Notes under the pieces: model-generated
What the model was told of the DNA's origin: nothing
The model's database searches: none
The model's input: the letters and a program-made list of their open reading frames with translations, nothing else
Part shown: positions 26,500 through 39,186 of the stretch, in pieces
How the letters are laid out: each line of letters starts with the position of its first letter
Position numbering within the stretch: the first letter of the stretch is position 1
Made by a program: the position numbers and the translations under genes
Origin: Plectrocnemia conspersa
Lineage: Eukaryota; Arthropoda; Insecta; Trichoptera; Polycentropodidae
Direction of reading: 5' to 3'
Assembly: GCA_009617715.1 (NCBI GenBank)
Contig: VTFK01000122.1
Span: forward strand, 806,001-870,000
Length of the DNA stretch: 64,000 nucleotides

Positions 26500-26660
26500 A
26501 TTAAAATATTATTATATATTTTTTTGCTGGGCAAAATACATTCTTAGAAAGACGATTCAGTTCATTTATTTCTAATTTTTGTAGTGAATATTCCTGCCGT
26601 TAAGAATATTCGCTCGCTTTCCGATGATGTTGGTAAATTGTCGTATTATGTTATGCAATA
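26500..26660 (-). pseudogene. hAT transposase dimerisation-domain relic 1
   Basis: The minus strand reads LPTSSESERIFLTAGIFTTK then IRN and a stop. The hAT C-terminal dimerisation domain has the signature P(A/T)SxxxSER(V/I)FSxAGxxxxxxRNRL. Together with the copy at 27495-27728 this shows two decayed copies of the end of a hAT transposase, about 1 kb apart in the same orientation. Flanking sequence (TATAACAACTAA.. on one side, GTAACCACAGAACA.. on the other) is also duplicated. Confidence 0.75.
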
Positions 26661-26951
26661 GATTCACACATCTAAGAACTAAGAGATCGTAGACTAACTC
26701 CACGAAGAGAGTGTCGTGAACAACTGTATGGTAACCACAGAACATAGAATATAATGGTAAGCAACTAAAGTGTGCATACTAGAATGACGAAGTGCAAAGA
26801 GTAAAATATATAATTGACACGGAATTAATAATGTAATATATTGTAACCACAGAGCAAAGAATTAAATTGTAGATTACCAAAGAGTGCATTTAAAATATTA
26901 CGTCTTTTAACTTAAAAAATATTTATATTACTGGTTTGTAGTGATTCCAAG

Positions 26952-27223
26952 CAGTGGCGTAGCTATGGGGGGGCGGAGGGGGCGGGCCGCCCCGGGCGGC
27001 ACTTGCTTGGGGGCGGCATATTCGCGATGGGATCGTCTAGTGTGGTTCTTAACCCTGAATGCACTAAAACATATATAAATCCACGAATAACAAGAGCTTA
27101 ATAATAACCAATTTGTTATTTTAAAAAAATGATGATTTTATGACCTTGTAAAAAATGTATGGGAGGGGGGGGCGGCAAATTTATGGATTGACCTGGGCGG
27201 CACATACCCTCGCTACGCCACTG
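26952..27223. mobile_element. Non-autonomous hAT-type MITE, 272 bp, with 8-bp TSD
   Basis: Begins CAGTGGCGTAGC and ends GCTACGCCACTG, a perfect 12-bp terminal inverted repeat. Flanked by identical 8-bp duplications ATTCCAAG (26944-26951 and 27224-27231). Strikingly G-rich in a very AT-rich region, with CGGGCGGC-type blocks near both ends. It has inserted into the duplicated hAT relic region described at 26500-27830. The perfect ends and duplication suggest a young insertion. Confidence 0.93.
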
Positions 27224-27494
27224 ATTCCAAGCCTTGGATTTTTTTAAGTTCCGGAAGCGAGACAAAAAAACAAGTTTAAGGAATAACCAGGAATGAAAAC
27301 TTTTGTTTGCTGATCGGTAAAATAAAAACGAATAAATATTATAAATTAATATTCGTGTGTATAAATATGTGTAAAAAAAAGAAAAAATATTAGTTTAAAA
27401 AAACTACTCAAGACATATTTTTTTTTATTTATTTAAAAAACTATAACAACTAAAAAACCGTAATTTAAATGTTATATAATAAATAAGAATTTCA

Positions 27495-27728
27495 AAATGA
27501 AATTATAAAAATAAGAATACATATTTTTTCTGGGCAAAATAAGTTTTCAAAAAGACATTGGGGGCGAATCAGTCTATTTCTAATTTTTGTAGTAAATATT
27601 CCTACTTTTGAAAATATTTTCTCGCTTTTCGTTGATGTTGGTTTAATTGTTAGCAATAATTTTACACATTTAAGAACAATGACATAATAAGAATCAAAGA
27701 TTAGCGTAAACAACTGCATGATAACCAC
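27495..27728 (-). pseudogene. hAT transposase dimerisation-domain relic 2
   Basis: A 78-codon minus-strand frame contains KPTSTKSEKIFSKVGIFTTK then IRNRL, matching the hAT C-terminal dimerisation signature (P-T-S-x-x-S-E-x-x-F-S-x-x-G ... R-N-R-L). The rest of the transposase is not recognisable. The Arg of the usual SER triplet is Lys here. It is a paralogue of 26500-26660, and its surroundings (27440-27760) align with 26438-26770. The frame is probably open by chance rather than by selection. Confidence 0.75.
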
Positions 27729-27908
27729 AGAACAAAGAATTTAATGGTAAGCTACCAAGCGCGACAAGGTGCATAGAGTGAATTACATGGTTACCATGAA
27801 ACTGTTTACGTCGCTTTATTTATCATTTTTAAATCACTCCACTATTTGGAAAAGCTGAAAAAATATTTTAGCATTAAACAGATTAAATTTTAGTGCAATC
27901 CCAATTAA

Positions 27909-28199
27909 CCCTTTTAGTGCCAAGCGAAATTAAACGGTGTATGCTAAAATAAATAGATGATTTCATAAATAAATTTAAAAAAGTATTTCTCAAAATTTTT
28001 ATTTTTTGTGTGAACCACCATTTAATATAGGAGCAAACTTAAATCCAGTTTATGTATAAAAAATAAAAAGTATAGTAACAAATTATTTTATAATTTAACA
28101 AAAAATAATACAAAACTAGAAACGGACACCCACGTCTTAGCGGCATTCATGTCGTTCGTAAGCGAACACCGGCACGGCGTCCTTACGGCATTCAAACGG
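27909..28199. mobile_element. piggyBac-type MITE, 291 bp, TTAA flanks
   Basis: Flanked on both sides by TTAA (27905-27908 and 28200-28203), the target of piggyBac elements. Ends are CCCTTTTAGTGCC and, reversed, CCGTTTGAATGCC, matching at 10 of 13 positions. The interior has no reading frame. The right half is GC-rich, with the blocks CCCACGTCTTAGCGGCATTC and GAACACCGGCACGGCG, in contrast to the AT-rich left half. Such CCCTTT..GCC ends with TTAA are familiar from Lepidoptera. Confidence 0.85.
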
Positions 28200-29212
28200 T
28201 TAATAAATGTCAATTTTAAAAAGCTTATACCATATATTGCAATTTTTATTATGTATGTAAAAACAACGGTTTTTCTGCCTTTAGACTATTCAATTATACT
28301 AAATACGTTGTAATAATTTGATATTTTTAAATATATAAAAACCGTAAGGCAATTGACATTTCGCCGAATTTTTTTTTTATATATAATAAACAAGTTTATT
28401 AAAAAACAATTAAATTGTTATAACATTTTTAATCGTAGAAAATATGCGTTCTGATTAAATATCAACTGCTAGTAATAAAGCAAAATAATCTGAATTGAAC
28501 AAATTTAAAAAAAAAAAAAGTATTTTTTAAAATCCGCTACTATTTAAAAAAATCCTTTCTCGCCTTTTAGCTTAAAATAATTGTATATAGTGATTCATGA
28601 GTATATTATACAGTATAGTGATTTGGGATGAGAGACAAAAAATTCAAGCGCCAACTTTTATTTGCTTATTGATAAAATCATAGAAAATATTTGTGTATAT
28701 TTATTGATTTAAGAATCACAAATATTACTATTTTTTTAATATTTAAGCCATTTCTTATTGCTATATATAATTATTATTTTTAATTCATTTTTAATTTTAG
28801 CGCTACAAAATTTCTAGTGAGAGCTTTTTCAGTATAAAATCATAAAGTCTGGAGCTTTATGTATTATTATTTTTAATCCGGGGCACGATATGGCACAAAA
28901 GCCGATAATTCCCTGACAAATAATCCCTAGAAGTATGTCACGCGCACTGCGAATGACCAATGCCAATACCAACTTGTTGAATAAATGTTCAAATTTTAAA
29001 CAACACATTAAGATATTACAGTTTTTATTTTGATCGTAAAAATTTCATGCAATAATTTATATAATATTTATATACATGGATGACTTCAGAAGTTCAACTC
29101 AAACTCCTGGTGGCTCAAAGATGATGACTAAACTGAATCAAAATCTGACCAATGAAATGAAAAGTCTGCTTTACTGCTATTTTCTGGTCGCTATTATTTC
29201 GGCCTAAAGACT

Positions 29213-29247
29213 TGCACGAAAGTAATATACTCTATTACTTCCGTGCA
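29213..29247. repeat. Inverted repeat, 15-bp arms, one mismatch
   Basis: TGCACGAAAGTAATA, five bases, then TATTACTTCCGTGCA. A similar CTTCGTGCAT..ATGCACGAAG pair lies at about 37410-37470. Confidence 0.8.
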
Positions 29248-31393
29248 TTAATTTTGTATTTATAGCTTTACTTCCACGTTTCTTATTATCATCAATTTGT
29301 TTCGCATGCAGAACTGCGTATTTACATTACATTTTTCACCAGCAAAAAAGAACATGCAATAAATCAAGCTTTTAGACGCTCAATAGGTAACGTATGCAGT
29401 GCAATAACTTATGAACAACCTTTTCTACTCAGTGTCTGAAGTGTTTACAATGGTGGAGAGTATATGAAAAGCAGAGTTCGAATAAACGAAAGTAGGGTTC
29501 AAGTCCCGGACGATCCCAAATTCGATGACAAGTGCCCCTTTAATTACACCACTAGGGGAAACAAAAGGCTCTCTTCACACGAACATAATCGCAGACAGTG
29601 GATCTTAATTACGCCAAACAGCTGTTTGATTGATTAAAACAGACTCGAATGCGAACGAGCATAAGTCCTTGGAGCATAATAAAAATTGGTATACGAAGAG
29701 TTTTCCGAATTGTATTGGATTTCGCCGCGGGTTATATAAGTTTGGATGGAAAGAAATTCTAGAGTGCTACAGTGATTTTCAAACTTTCTGGACTGTTTTT
29801 TAACCATTGTTTTGTGTATATTTCGGTGCAATTTTATTTACGAGAAATAATAATAATTTATAAAAATCAAAAATCTGAAATGTTTTGAAATGAAAATGCC
29901 CACTCTGTTATTTCAAAGATTGTCTCACAAAAATTAGCTACAATTTTTCCCTGCAATAATAAGTACCAAGTTATATTCACTATAGTTTTATGTTTATAGA
30001 AAGAAACTTTAAAAACAATTTACTGAAATTTCTATTAGTACTCAAATAATTTAAATTCTCATTCATATTTTTTATCGTAGATCACTCTTACGTCCACTCG
30101 CATTCTCAACTTCAAATCTAAATCATCGCAAAAATGATTGTAGATTAGATATTTAACAGTTAAATTAAAGTTTGTAATATAGTTATGTAACACTTGAATG
30201 ATATTAAAGTTCCCACAAATCATTTTTGGATTTTGATCAATTTACATCTCAATTCAAAACCGAGATATAAAACGCTGATTTGCCAACGGAATGGTATAAA
30301 TATTTGGATTTTAATTGAAATTCATCGTTACGACGATCGGGTAAAATAAATATTGAACTAAATGAAAAATGAAATTCTGAACAATGAATTGTTATTTGAC
30401 CGTAAAATCACGCAATAACAATTAGTTATAAACTATTTTCTAGGAGGCTTAAAATTAAAAGAAAAGGGTTTATCTTAAAGTATTTATCTGAACCTATTTA
30501 AGTGTTAAAAAAATCAATAAAACCAAGAGCAATTTGGTCTGCGAAGCCTCAAAGCAACGTGAAAGAATATCGTGTTACTCCATATACATTTGTATAATAT
30601 ACCCAAGGAAAATGCGGAGAAAAATGCGGAGATAATTCGGAAAATTTCCCGCCCACAAATAAATTTATTGTGCCTCGTTCCCAATTATTTTCGTTGGATA
30701 ATGTTTAAATGAGATGTGAAATCTGATGCGTCCAACTGTTTTTTTCTAAGATATATTACGGTAGCGGTATCTATAACCACTACTCTTTGGATTGTGGGCA
30801 ATTACTTTTTATTATTCTTATTATCTTTTAGTATAGATTTCACACTTTTTTAATTATCATTAATATATATGCTAGCGAAAATATATTTTTATCAAATAGG
30901 AAACAATATTCTTTCTTTGCAGCCAATAGTTTATTTCATAAATATGTGAAAATTATCACATATGTTTATAGAAAAATAATGGTCATTAAAATGATCTCTA
31001 AATTATAATAAATGGTGCAAGTGGTTGAAACTCTTAAAAAATTGTGAAAAGTACTTTTTTTCAACATAAGTATATATTGTATTTATATCATATATGTATA
31101 TAAAATTCGAATCAGTATTAAAAGAAGAAAAGAGATTAAATATCATTCATCGAAACGAGATCAAAAATATCTCACGATATTTTAATAACTGATTAATTTT
31201 CCAATGAAAATTAATCTGATACTATAATTTCTGATAAATATATTTTTAATCTCATTTAATCATAAATAATTATTTAAATACATAAAATCTGTTTATATTA
31301 AATGGAAAAATGAATAAAATATTTTTTCTTAACTTTAGATACTTAATTATAGTTATGTAATAATATTCATCGTAAAGTGCAATTTAAATAGAA

Positions 31394-31543
31394 CTGTATG
31401 TAGACATTTTTAATATATTTATAATAAAATAAAAGTGTATTTATTTCGTAAGATTATTGAGCTCGTGAAACATCCAATAGATTTTTTAACAACGCTGTTA
31501 AATAAGTTATTTTAATTAACGATTTTATGGGGTAGATTTTTTT
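31394..31543 (+). repeat. Direct repeat D, copy 1 (about 150 bp)
   Basis: About 90% like 31860-32010, starting CTGTATGTAGACATTTTT and ending TTTTATGGGGTAGATTTTTT. The copies are 466 bp apart in the same orientation. Neither starts TG and ends CA with a recognisable primer site, so a long terminal repeat is not supported. Confidence 0.85.
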
Positions 31544-31859
31544 AATTTATGTATGTATATAAAAATATATAGCGCTTGAAATCTCTATAAATGCATTGCG
31601 GCAGTCGTACCATAAATATCCCTAAACCTTCAAAAATCCGACATATCCGGTAAACCATTCGACTGTATAAATAATTTAATATCAGCATAATATATTCTTC
31701 CTAGTTTTTGGCTATAAAAAATACATTACTCACGTAGATACTTAAAACGTTAATAAAAGTAGCCCAAGTACTTCGTTAAATTATCCTTCATAAATCTCCT
31801 TCGTCGTGTAAGTAATTAATATATTACACAAATAGCTATTTAACCTACTGATATAAATA

Positions 31860-32010
31860 CTGTATGTAGACATTTTTTTATATATTTATATGAAAATAAA
31901 AGTGTATCTATTTCGTAAGATCATTGAGCTCGTAAAACATCTAATAGATTTTTTTAACAACGCTGTTAAATAAGTTATTTCGATTAACGATTTTATGGGG
32001 TAGATTTTTT
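31860..32010 (+). repeat. Direct repeat D, copy 2
   Basis: Partner of 31394-31543, with scattered substitutions and small length differences. Confidence 0.85.
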
Positions 32011-33221
32011 CGTCTTTTAATCTAATTTATTATATACACTAAACGAAGCTAGCGAATGTGCGAAAACCGGACCCTCAACTTTTTGGGTTTTAAATATTAT
32101 TTTTGCTTCGTTCAGATTTTTCTGAATTTAATTGCTTTTCAATGATAGTCAAAATGGTTTAATCCAAAAAAAACTACTTAATATTTTTAATTCAATTAAA
32201 AATAGGTTTACAACTTAGCTAAATATTTCCAGAAAAAAAATTATATTATTTAAAGTTGAATTTAAACTTAGCTATTTAATGATTAGACCAAATATTGTAT
32301 ATCATTTAAGATTAAGATTATAACTTAGCTAGATAGCAATTAAACTAAACATTGTACAGTGGAATCTCAGTATAGCGAAGCACAAAATAATAGATAAATT
32401 TTAATTTCAGTAATAAAAACATTTTTTAGTTACACCATAAGTTACTTTATAATTAAAAAAAGTTTTTTATATGTTTTTTGTTTAAATATAAAAGCCAATT
32501 TTTAATCACATTTACTGATTAGAAAAAAAAACAATAAACTGAAAATATCGACCACCTAATATGTTGCTTTAGACCAAAAGTGGACAGTAAGCTCAATATG
32601 TGCTTTAAAAATATTAATAATTTTGAGTTTTTACTGTATTTAAAATATTAATAAAGTAAACCTAATTAAAATCTATAATAAATTAAGAATATTTAAAATC
32701 CATATTAAAATAAAAAATATTTTTTTAGTTGAAAAAAATATTTTGAATAAATTTTGAAATTTTATTCTGAAACTTTATAATTTAAAAAATATTTAAATTA
32801 GTGTTATACAATTTTGATTAGTTTCCTTTCGAAGGCGTTAGTAAGGGGATTTTTGCAACACTATGTGCTCAGTAGTTGGTTGTTAATGAATAATACTTAT
32901 TTTGAAACTTTGCCTCTTTTTGTTGGAAATGTTATTAAAAACTATAACTTTAAATTGCCAACGTATGCCAAAATTTAAGTACATTTTTTTCTGTATAGAG
33001 AAGCTAATACAAATCCACATTATTTATATTATATTTTAAATCCCGAATAAACTAAACATATTTAAAGAAATATTTTTTTATAGAATTTGATGATTTTTAT
33101 ATAAAACATATTATGATAAGTGTTTTACAATTTAAATCGATAAAATCAATTCCGTAGTTCGTTCTCGAGCGCTCCCAGACCAGGGATTTCCCTTTTAAAT
33201 TAGCTCACATGTGACAGCTCT

Positions 33222-34640
33222 TCTGTCATCTGGCAAGCGCTCAGTTTTGTGCAATTAAATAAACAGTGAAATATGTTATTTTTCTTACAAAGTATCAATT
33301 GAAGACGATTCACAGTGATGTAGCATTTAGATAATATATAGACAATATAATCAAATCTGTAAATTATGAGTGTGCCAGTAAGTGTTTGGTTATATGAATA
33401 ATATATCACGGTTATTCTAATAAAATTACTATTGACTTTCTAGGATAAAATATTCAAAGACAAACAGCAGTGATTTGACAATTAAAGATATATATACCAA
33501 GGGTTATTAAACATTACAAAGGTAATAATAATGAAAAATCTCATATTTACCCACTATATAGTATCGTTTACAATTAATTTTCAGAAGCAATGAAAGATCT
33601 AGTAACATTTACGTATGTCAAACAATTAAAATATGACGTACAACTTATCAGTTCAAGAAGTAATGCCAATCTATGTGTTCAATCATCTACGGTAATTTCC
33701 GTTAATTTTGTTCTTCGGTTGTCGTTTAAATTTTATTTATGGATTATATTAGTAGTAATAACGTGTTGATAAAGGTCTTTTTTTTTATTTATTTTTCAGA
33801 AGCAATGATAGAACAATTTTATATGCTATATGACGACAACGTAGAATTGGTATATATAAACAAAAAGTGAAGTCACTCAGCAAGTATTATCTTTTTATGA
33901 GGAACATACTACATAAGTTTGATGTAACTAAGTATCCTGAATTTGGCTGTTCCAAAAGAGAAATGATTGTACAGAAGAAAAATTGATAAAAAACCACGAC
34001 GTAGATACATATTTTGCTACATTGGAATTAAAAATAACCCACTCTTCGATATTTTGGCTATCGATTATTCCAGGTATTCAATTACATATTTATAATCATT
34101 GTAAAATGCCGTTAACATCCAAGAAACTACACATTTATAAACTGTCTATTGGCTGATATACACTGCGACAGCGCCGATTTGATCGACATTAACTTTCAAT
34201 CCTCATACATACTAAAGATATATTACACGTTCACATTTGAAATTACCTGGTTTATTAGCAATTTGTCAAATCTAACGAATATGTACATTAAATCAAAAGC
34301 AATGATAGTTTTTATGTATTGTAATAGGAAAAACTCACTTTTCGACCTCGGAGCCCGTCGACGGGAATTCAAAATTTGCATATTTCACTACGAAGATTGT
34401 TTATCTAGTTAAATCAATGTATTCTTATAATCCTTACACATATTATGTATATATTTCATTTTCATAGTTATAACATACCTAGTTAATTTGCAATCCGAAT
34501 TTTTATATTCAGTCAAAGCGAACGACGCACATGCCAAAATAATGAAAACTATTGTCGCGTAGAAAAATTATTTACAACTGTTGTCACGCTACTGTCGGCC
34601 ATCTTGTTTTATATTTGAATGCTTATTTTTCATTGGTCGA
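33222..34640 (-). repeat. Family A dispersed repeat, copy 2
   Basis: Matches 45050-46788 in the reverse orientation along about 1.4 kb, with small insertions and deletions. On the minus strand it reads, in order, an ATGGCCGACAG start-like site (about 34600), the GAATTCCCG..GGCTCCGAGG block ending in GTGAGT (about 34330-34370), a block after a CAG/TAG acceptor (about 33800-33990), SDNRRTKLTE-like sequence (about 33560-33730), and YYSYNQxLTGTLIIY at 33300-33409. The outer end is TCTGTCATCTGGCAAGCGCT (33222). No transposase, integrase or RT motif was recognised. Confidence 0.82.
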
Positions 34641-37600
34641 TAACAAAACAATTTAATTAATAATTACAACATTTTCAAATTTAAATTTTTATGTATTTAT
34701 AAAACAAATATTAAAGGTAAACATGATTTTATATTATATTAAATTAAGAATGATTTAGTAAATTATATGCTTAAAAGTATTATGTAATATACTTAAAAAG
34801 GTAGATTGAATAAAAAAATATATATACTCATGATACCAAATACTAACGTCTATGATTTTCTTTAATAATTTTAAAGATATGTTTTAATAAATTTACATAC
34901 ATATATTATTTATAGATTGAGAATTAAAATAGCATGCTTGTACTACATAGATTACTAATATTTATTAATTAATGTTTTTAATTAGCACTCAGCTTGTATT
35001 AAAAGATAAGCTAACATAAGATTTTTTATATTAAAACACAAATGAAAGAAGAAGTTGGACGGGAAAATATTATATTACATATATTACTTTAGACAACATT
35101 TTCCGTAGAAGCAACCGCATTTTGCGAATTGAAGTAGTTCTAAAAAAACGAGCTGCATGGTAAAAAACTGACTTTTCTAATGGAAAAACTCGTGAAGGAA
35201 AATTTTATGCAAACGCCTTTAAAAAAAAGTTGCACGAAGTTACCTGACAAAGTTGAATGAAAGCGCAAGAAGATCGCTCAACATTATAATTTTGTTGTTA
35301 CTTGGCTAGTTAAACATCATAGCAAAGTTAGATAATAAATTGTTCTCTAGCGTGCCGTTAACGTTTAGTTTAGTATTATATAAATAATTTTAATTAAAAT
35401 GATTTTATAAATATTTCGGTATATTACATTATTTAATTTTATTAGAATAACATTAATTTTTCAATAAAGCGTCTGGTATACAGTCAAATAGAAATCGTTG
35501 GTTATGATTTAATTTAAAATTTAATTAGAAATATGTCAAAAGCATAGCTAGGAAATATTTATCTGCATAACAGATATGCAAATATAATAATTAATTTAGT
35601 TTAATGAAAATAACTTACATACAATTATTTATTCTAACTCGTATATCAAATTATGTATCGCCAAAGAGGGATTTTTTAAAGTTTTAACAATGTATAGTAT
35701 ATTCCTTTTTTTAATAATTTATTTATGTATGTACTTAAAATAATTGAAACAATAAGTAATAATTGTAGTGTTTTGATAATTCATTAACAATTGTAAAATT
35801 AAAATGCTGCAATTAAATTATGCAAGTTTTTAGCTATTAAAAATTAATAAAATTGCTCTTGTTGTTGACCAGGGTTGACGTGAAGAGGGAAGCAGCTGCT
35901 TTTTTGACAATTGATGCTTTGCCGTAGCTCTGATTGATTTTTGATGATGCTGTATTTGAACAATTCGTGTGTCAAACTTTTAATGAAGATTTCCGTTGAA
36001 AATGAACATGGAATAGAACAATTGAAACTTTTATAATCTAGTAAATATAAGAAAGTGTTATTTTTCTCTGACCACTCTCGAAGCTTTGACTGATTGTGAC
36101 GATTTGGGGGTAGAATTAAATCAAATATTTTCTTATAAGAGTTTTTTTACCTCATAAGACTGTAGCAGATGGATATTTGGTAACACCGCACTTGTTATTA
36201 TACATTCCATAACACTCATATATATTTTTTTATTTAAGTAAAAGCGAAAACTTAGAAACTTACCCAATTGAAACAGCTATTATATACGAATACAAAAACT
36301 ATAATAGTATTATTGTTTATGAAATGCTACAAAATATTGTTGTATCTTATAAAAACATGCATATTTAAATCCACCTAATTGATAATAACAGATAGTATAA
36401 TATGTTACAGACATATATGTATTTTATAAATTAAACATCCAAAAAAAATTGAATAGTAAATTAGTTTAGAAACTTTAAATTCAACTTTTACTCGCAACTA
36501 ACGATAAACACAATTCATACTGATATCTTAGTATTATGATATTAATAAAAGTTTATTTTAGAACCTAATGCTAGAAACACTTTGAAGATGAAAAAATACA
36601 GATATTTTAAATATTGAGCAGAACTGTCAGCTTTGGTGTTATTAAATTCATAGAGACAATACAAAAGTATAGAATTTTAAGGTCAACGCAATTATTTATA
36701 GCTTATAACGTCGTTGGTGAATTATAGAGCTTTAGAATATTTATCAAAATTTAAAAGACAACAGGTAATTTGCGTGACAAAACATATACATAAATTAAAT
36801 TATACCTGAATTTCCGTCAGAGGTGATAGTAAAGCACTAGTATTATATATTATATAATATGCTACCTGAGTCAAATTTAAGAGTTTTTAGTTAATGTAAA
36901 GCTTAACATTTATATCAAGAGATGTTTGTATATTTATGTATGTTGTATTTTAATATTATGGTCGCTTTTTTTTATAATAATAATTATTAGTATTTATTAT
37001 GCTAATATATGTGCGTGTTATTATTGTAGCAGTATCTGTGTCACGTCTCCAAATTGTTAAACTGAGTTAAACTCTTTGATTTTGGACTTCGTGCGTGGAC
37101 CTAGTTTTACTCAAAAGCAGCTGCTTCCTCGTTATTTTTAATGTCGTTTTGGTCGGAACTTGGAGTAGGTTCACTTGCTACGAGTTCCACTGAATTATCG
37201 TGAAGTAGTAAACGCAATTTTAATGTAATGCACAGTAAATTGGAAACGTGTTATTTGGGTGCGTGTAGTTGGGGGACTAAAAATATTTTTTGCAATACGA
37301 ATCAGGCGCGTGTGGTGAGTGAGGGTGGAGGTGTGAATTTGTATAATATTATTTGTAGGATAAACTGCAAAAATAAAACTGTACAGGTTTCCTAAATGGA
37401 ATAAAAAACATCTTCGTGCATTAATAAATAAATTTAAATATTTTTTTCTTGATGCACGAAGTCTTTAATGTTTTTCTGTTTATTTTATATATTATATTTA
37501 TGATTAGTTAAAATTTGTTTGATGTGAAAATTAGTTAATAAATTAATAAAATAAATAATAATAGATATCTTCCCTTTGGCTCGCTCACACATAATGTAAC

Positions 37601-38960
37601 GGGCACCCAAATAGCACGCCCCCAATGTACCGTGTAATTGGGGGGTCTATTGTATATGTATATGTTTGTGAAGATATTTATTATTTTTATTTTATGAATA
37701 CTTCATATCATATTAAAAATAAATATGATATATTTTAAAATAAAATATACATATTATAGATATAAAAGTTAAATATACTTTGCACTTTAATTAGTTTATA
37801 TATTGTACTTAAATCAATATACAAACATAATAAAACTAAATATTATTATCATTCGATATGTGAGACATAAATTATTATTTTTTAATGAATATTCAATAAT
37901 TATGTAACTTATTCTAAATTTAGTCAAAATATTATCTTAGAGACGCTAGATTATGTTTGTCTGGTACACAGAATACGACTCTTTTTTATCACCAAAAAAA
38001 TGATTACCTAAAAGTGAATAATAAAAAATGCGGACGAGAAAGCCTAAAAATAACAAGGAAAGTAATTGTTCTATAAAAAAAAAACGAATAGTGTGCCAAA
38101 TGGCTCAATCTCGCTGAAATAATTTATCAAGATTGTCGTAAGACATCCATCATCGTCATATGTATATTGGAAAAAATATGTTGTTACAATATCAAATTTA
38201 CCTGTGCAGTATATTTCAGTCAAATTTATCATCTGTTTTATAATAAAAACCACATTTATCTCAATAAATGTCGACTTTTAAATTTTAAATATTGATAAGT
38301 TTTTGGTTTTAAAGTTTGCAATTTTCCAACACGAAACACTAATTATATTTGAAAACTATAATATGATAAAAAATTGCATTTTCAATGTGTGTTATGTTAA
38401 TATGGTTTTCATACTTTGTAATCTTTATTGCTTCACTTCAAAAGGTTGCATATGAGATTTATTTATAAAGTATTACCTTGTCGCCAATTTTCCTTTTGAG
38501 CGAATTTCTATGACCCCAGCCTTTCACCGCTACTATTGAACGTTTGAGTTGACATTCAATTTATCATTATATGGTATAAAAAAATGAAAATATGCGCATT
38601 AAATAAAAATAAAATCATCTAATACGTGAGAATTGGACCGGTGACAAAAATTCCACAACCTAACGACGGGTCAACTATCTGGCGAGTCATATAACAAACA
38701 AAACCTGAAAAATACAATTATTCACGGTTAATGAATCGTGACTCAACTCAATACATATAGTAAACAAATTGTTTACCTAGTAATTACTCATTTTAAGCCA
38801 ATATAATACTCCTAGTATTTAATATAATATAAAAGTTATTTTTATAATATACTTACAATGCTATTAAAATGCTGTTTATTGTACACTTTACCTAGAAAAT
38901 TTAATTAAATTTCTAAGATATTCTTATGCATTTGAAATAAGACGTCCAATTAGCACTACA
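34641..38960. other. Intergenic, with a GC-richer block at 37040-37650
   Basis: No gene is confirmed. The block at about 37040-37350 has a minus-strand open stretch whose end reads SVELVASEPTPSSDQND.. before a stop or possible GTAAAA donor (about 37110). An 11-bp inverted pair TATTTGGGTGC/GCACCCAAATA (37252-37262, 37603-37613) encloses 340 bp. A hairpin with 8-bp CCCCCAAT arms lies at 37619-37644. A minus-strand open frame with no start lies at about 35849-36140. These are unresolved. Confidence 0.35.
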
Positions 38961-38967
38961 CAAACAA

Positions 38968-39102
38968 AGATAACAGCTTGATGAAACGCCTCAAGGGTAT
39001 AAAATTTATCTCAAATTGTCTCACGTAGCAGTCTTATGAGGCGTAATTATCCCTATCCAAAATAATGGTCAATAATGGAAGATCACTGACTATTTGAGAT
39101 AA
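38968..39102 (+). promoter_or_regulatory. Three GATA-type sites upstream of secreted-protein gene
   Basis: AGATAA at 38968-38973, TTATCT at 39006-39011 and AGATAA at 39097-39102 lie within 150 bp upstream of the TATA box. GATA sites upstream of insect genes are often linked to fat-body or midgut expression. That link is inference, because such short motifs also occur by chance in AT-rich DNA. Confidence 0.35.
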
Positions 39103-39115
39103 TGAAAAATGCGCC

Positions 39116-39149
39116 TATATATTCTAAATTTTTCGAACCGTAAATCAGT
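39116..39149 (+). promoter_or_regulatory. Core promoter (TATA box and initiator)
   Basis: TATATATT at 39116-39123 is followed by the insect initiator TCAGT at 39145-39149. With the A at 39147 as +1, the TATA box starts at -31, the standard spacing. The start codon lies 40 bases further on, giving a short 5' untranslated region. Confidence 0.75.
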
Positions 39150-39186
39150 TGAATTGGACTCGCCAAAGTGAGTACAAGAAATCAAC

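Larger units (their letters stand above)
28204..33221. other. Intergenic, includes direct duplication and an island
   Basis: No gene is seen. Sequence near 28620-28700 resembles 27255-27370, extending the duplicated hAT-relic block. A lower-AT island lies at about 29400-29790. The inverted repeat at 29213-29247 and the direct repeats at 31394 and 31860 are listed separately. A CAGTGGAATCTCAGTATAGC stretch near 32357-32376 resembles a pogo/Tigger-type terminal repeat, but no partner end was found. Confidence 0.4.

Noticed and set aside
29484..29518. GGGTTCAAGTCCCGG, resembling the T arm of a tRNA
   Set aside because: No acceptor 5' half, D arm or anticodon arm pairs with it, so it is not a tRNA and too weak to call a SINE.
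31394..32010. Direct repeats as LTRs of a retrotransposon
   Set aside because: Only 316 bp lie between them, no primer-binding site or polypurine tract is seen, and the ends are not TG..CA.
35849..36140. Minus-strand open stretch of more than 90 codons without a start
   Set aside because: In DNA of this composition one or a few such stretches are expected by chance in 64 kb, and the only acceptor-like site is weak.
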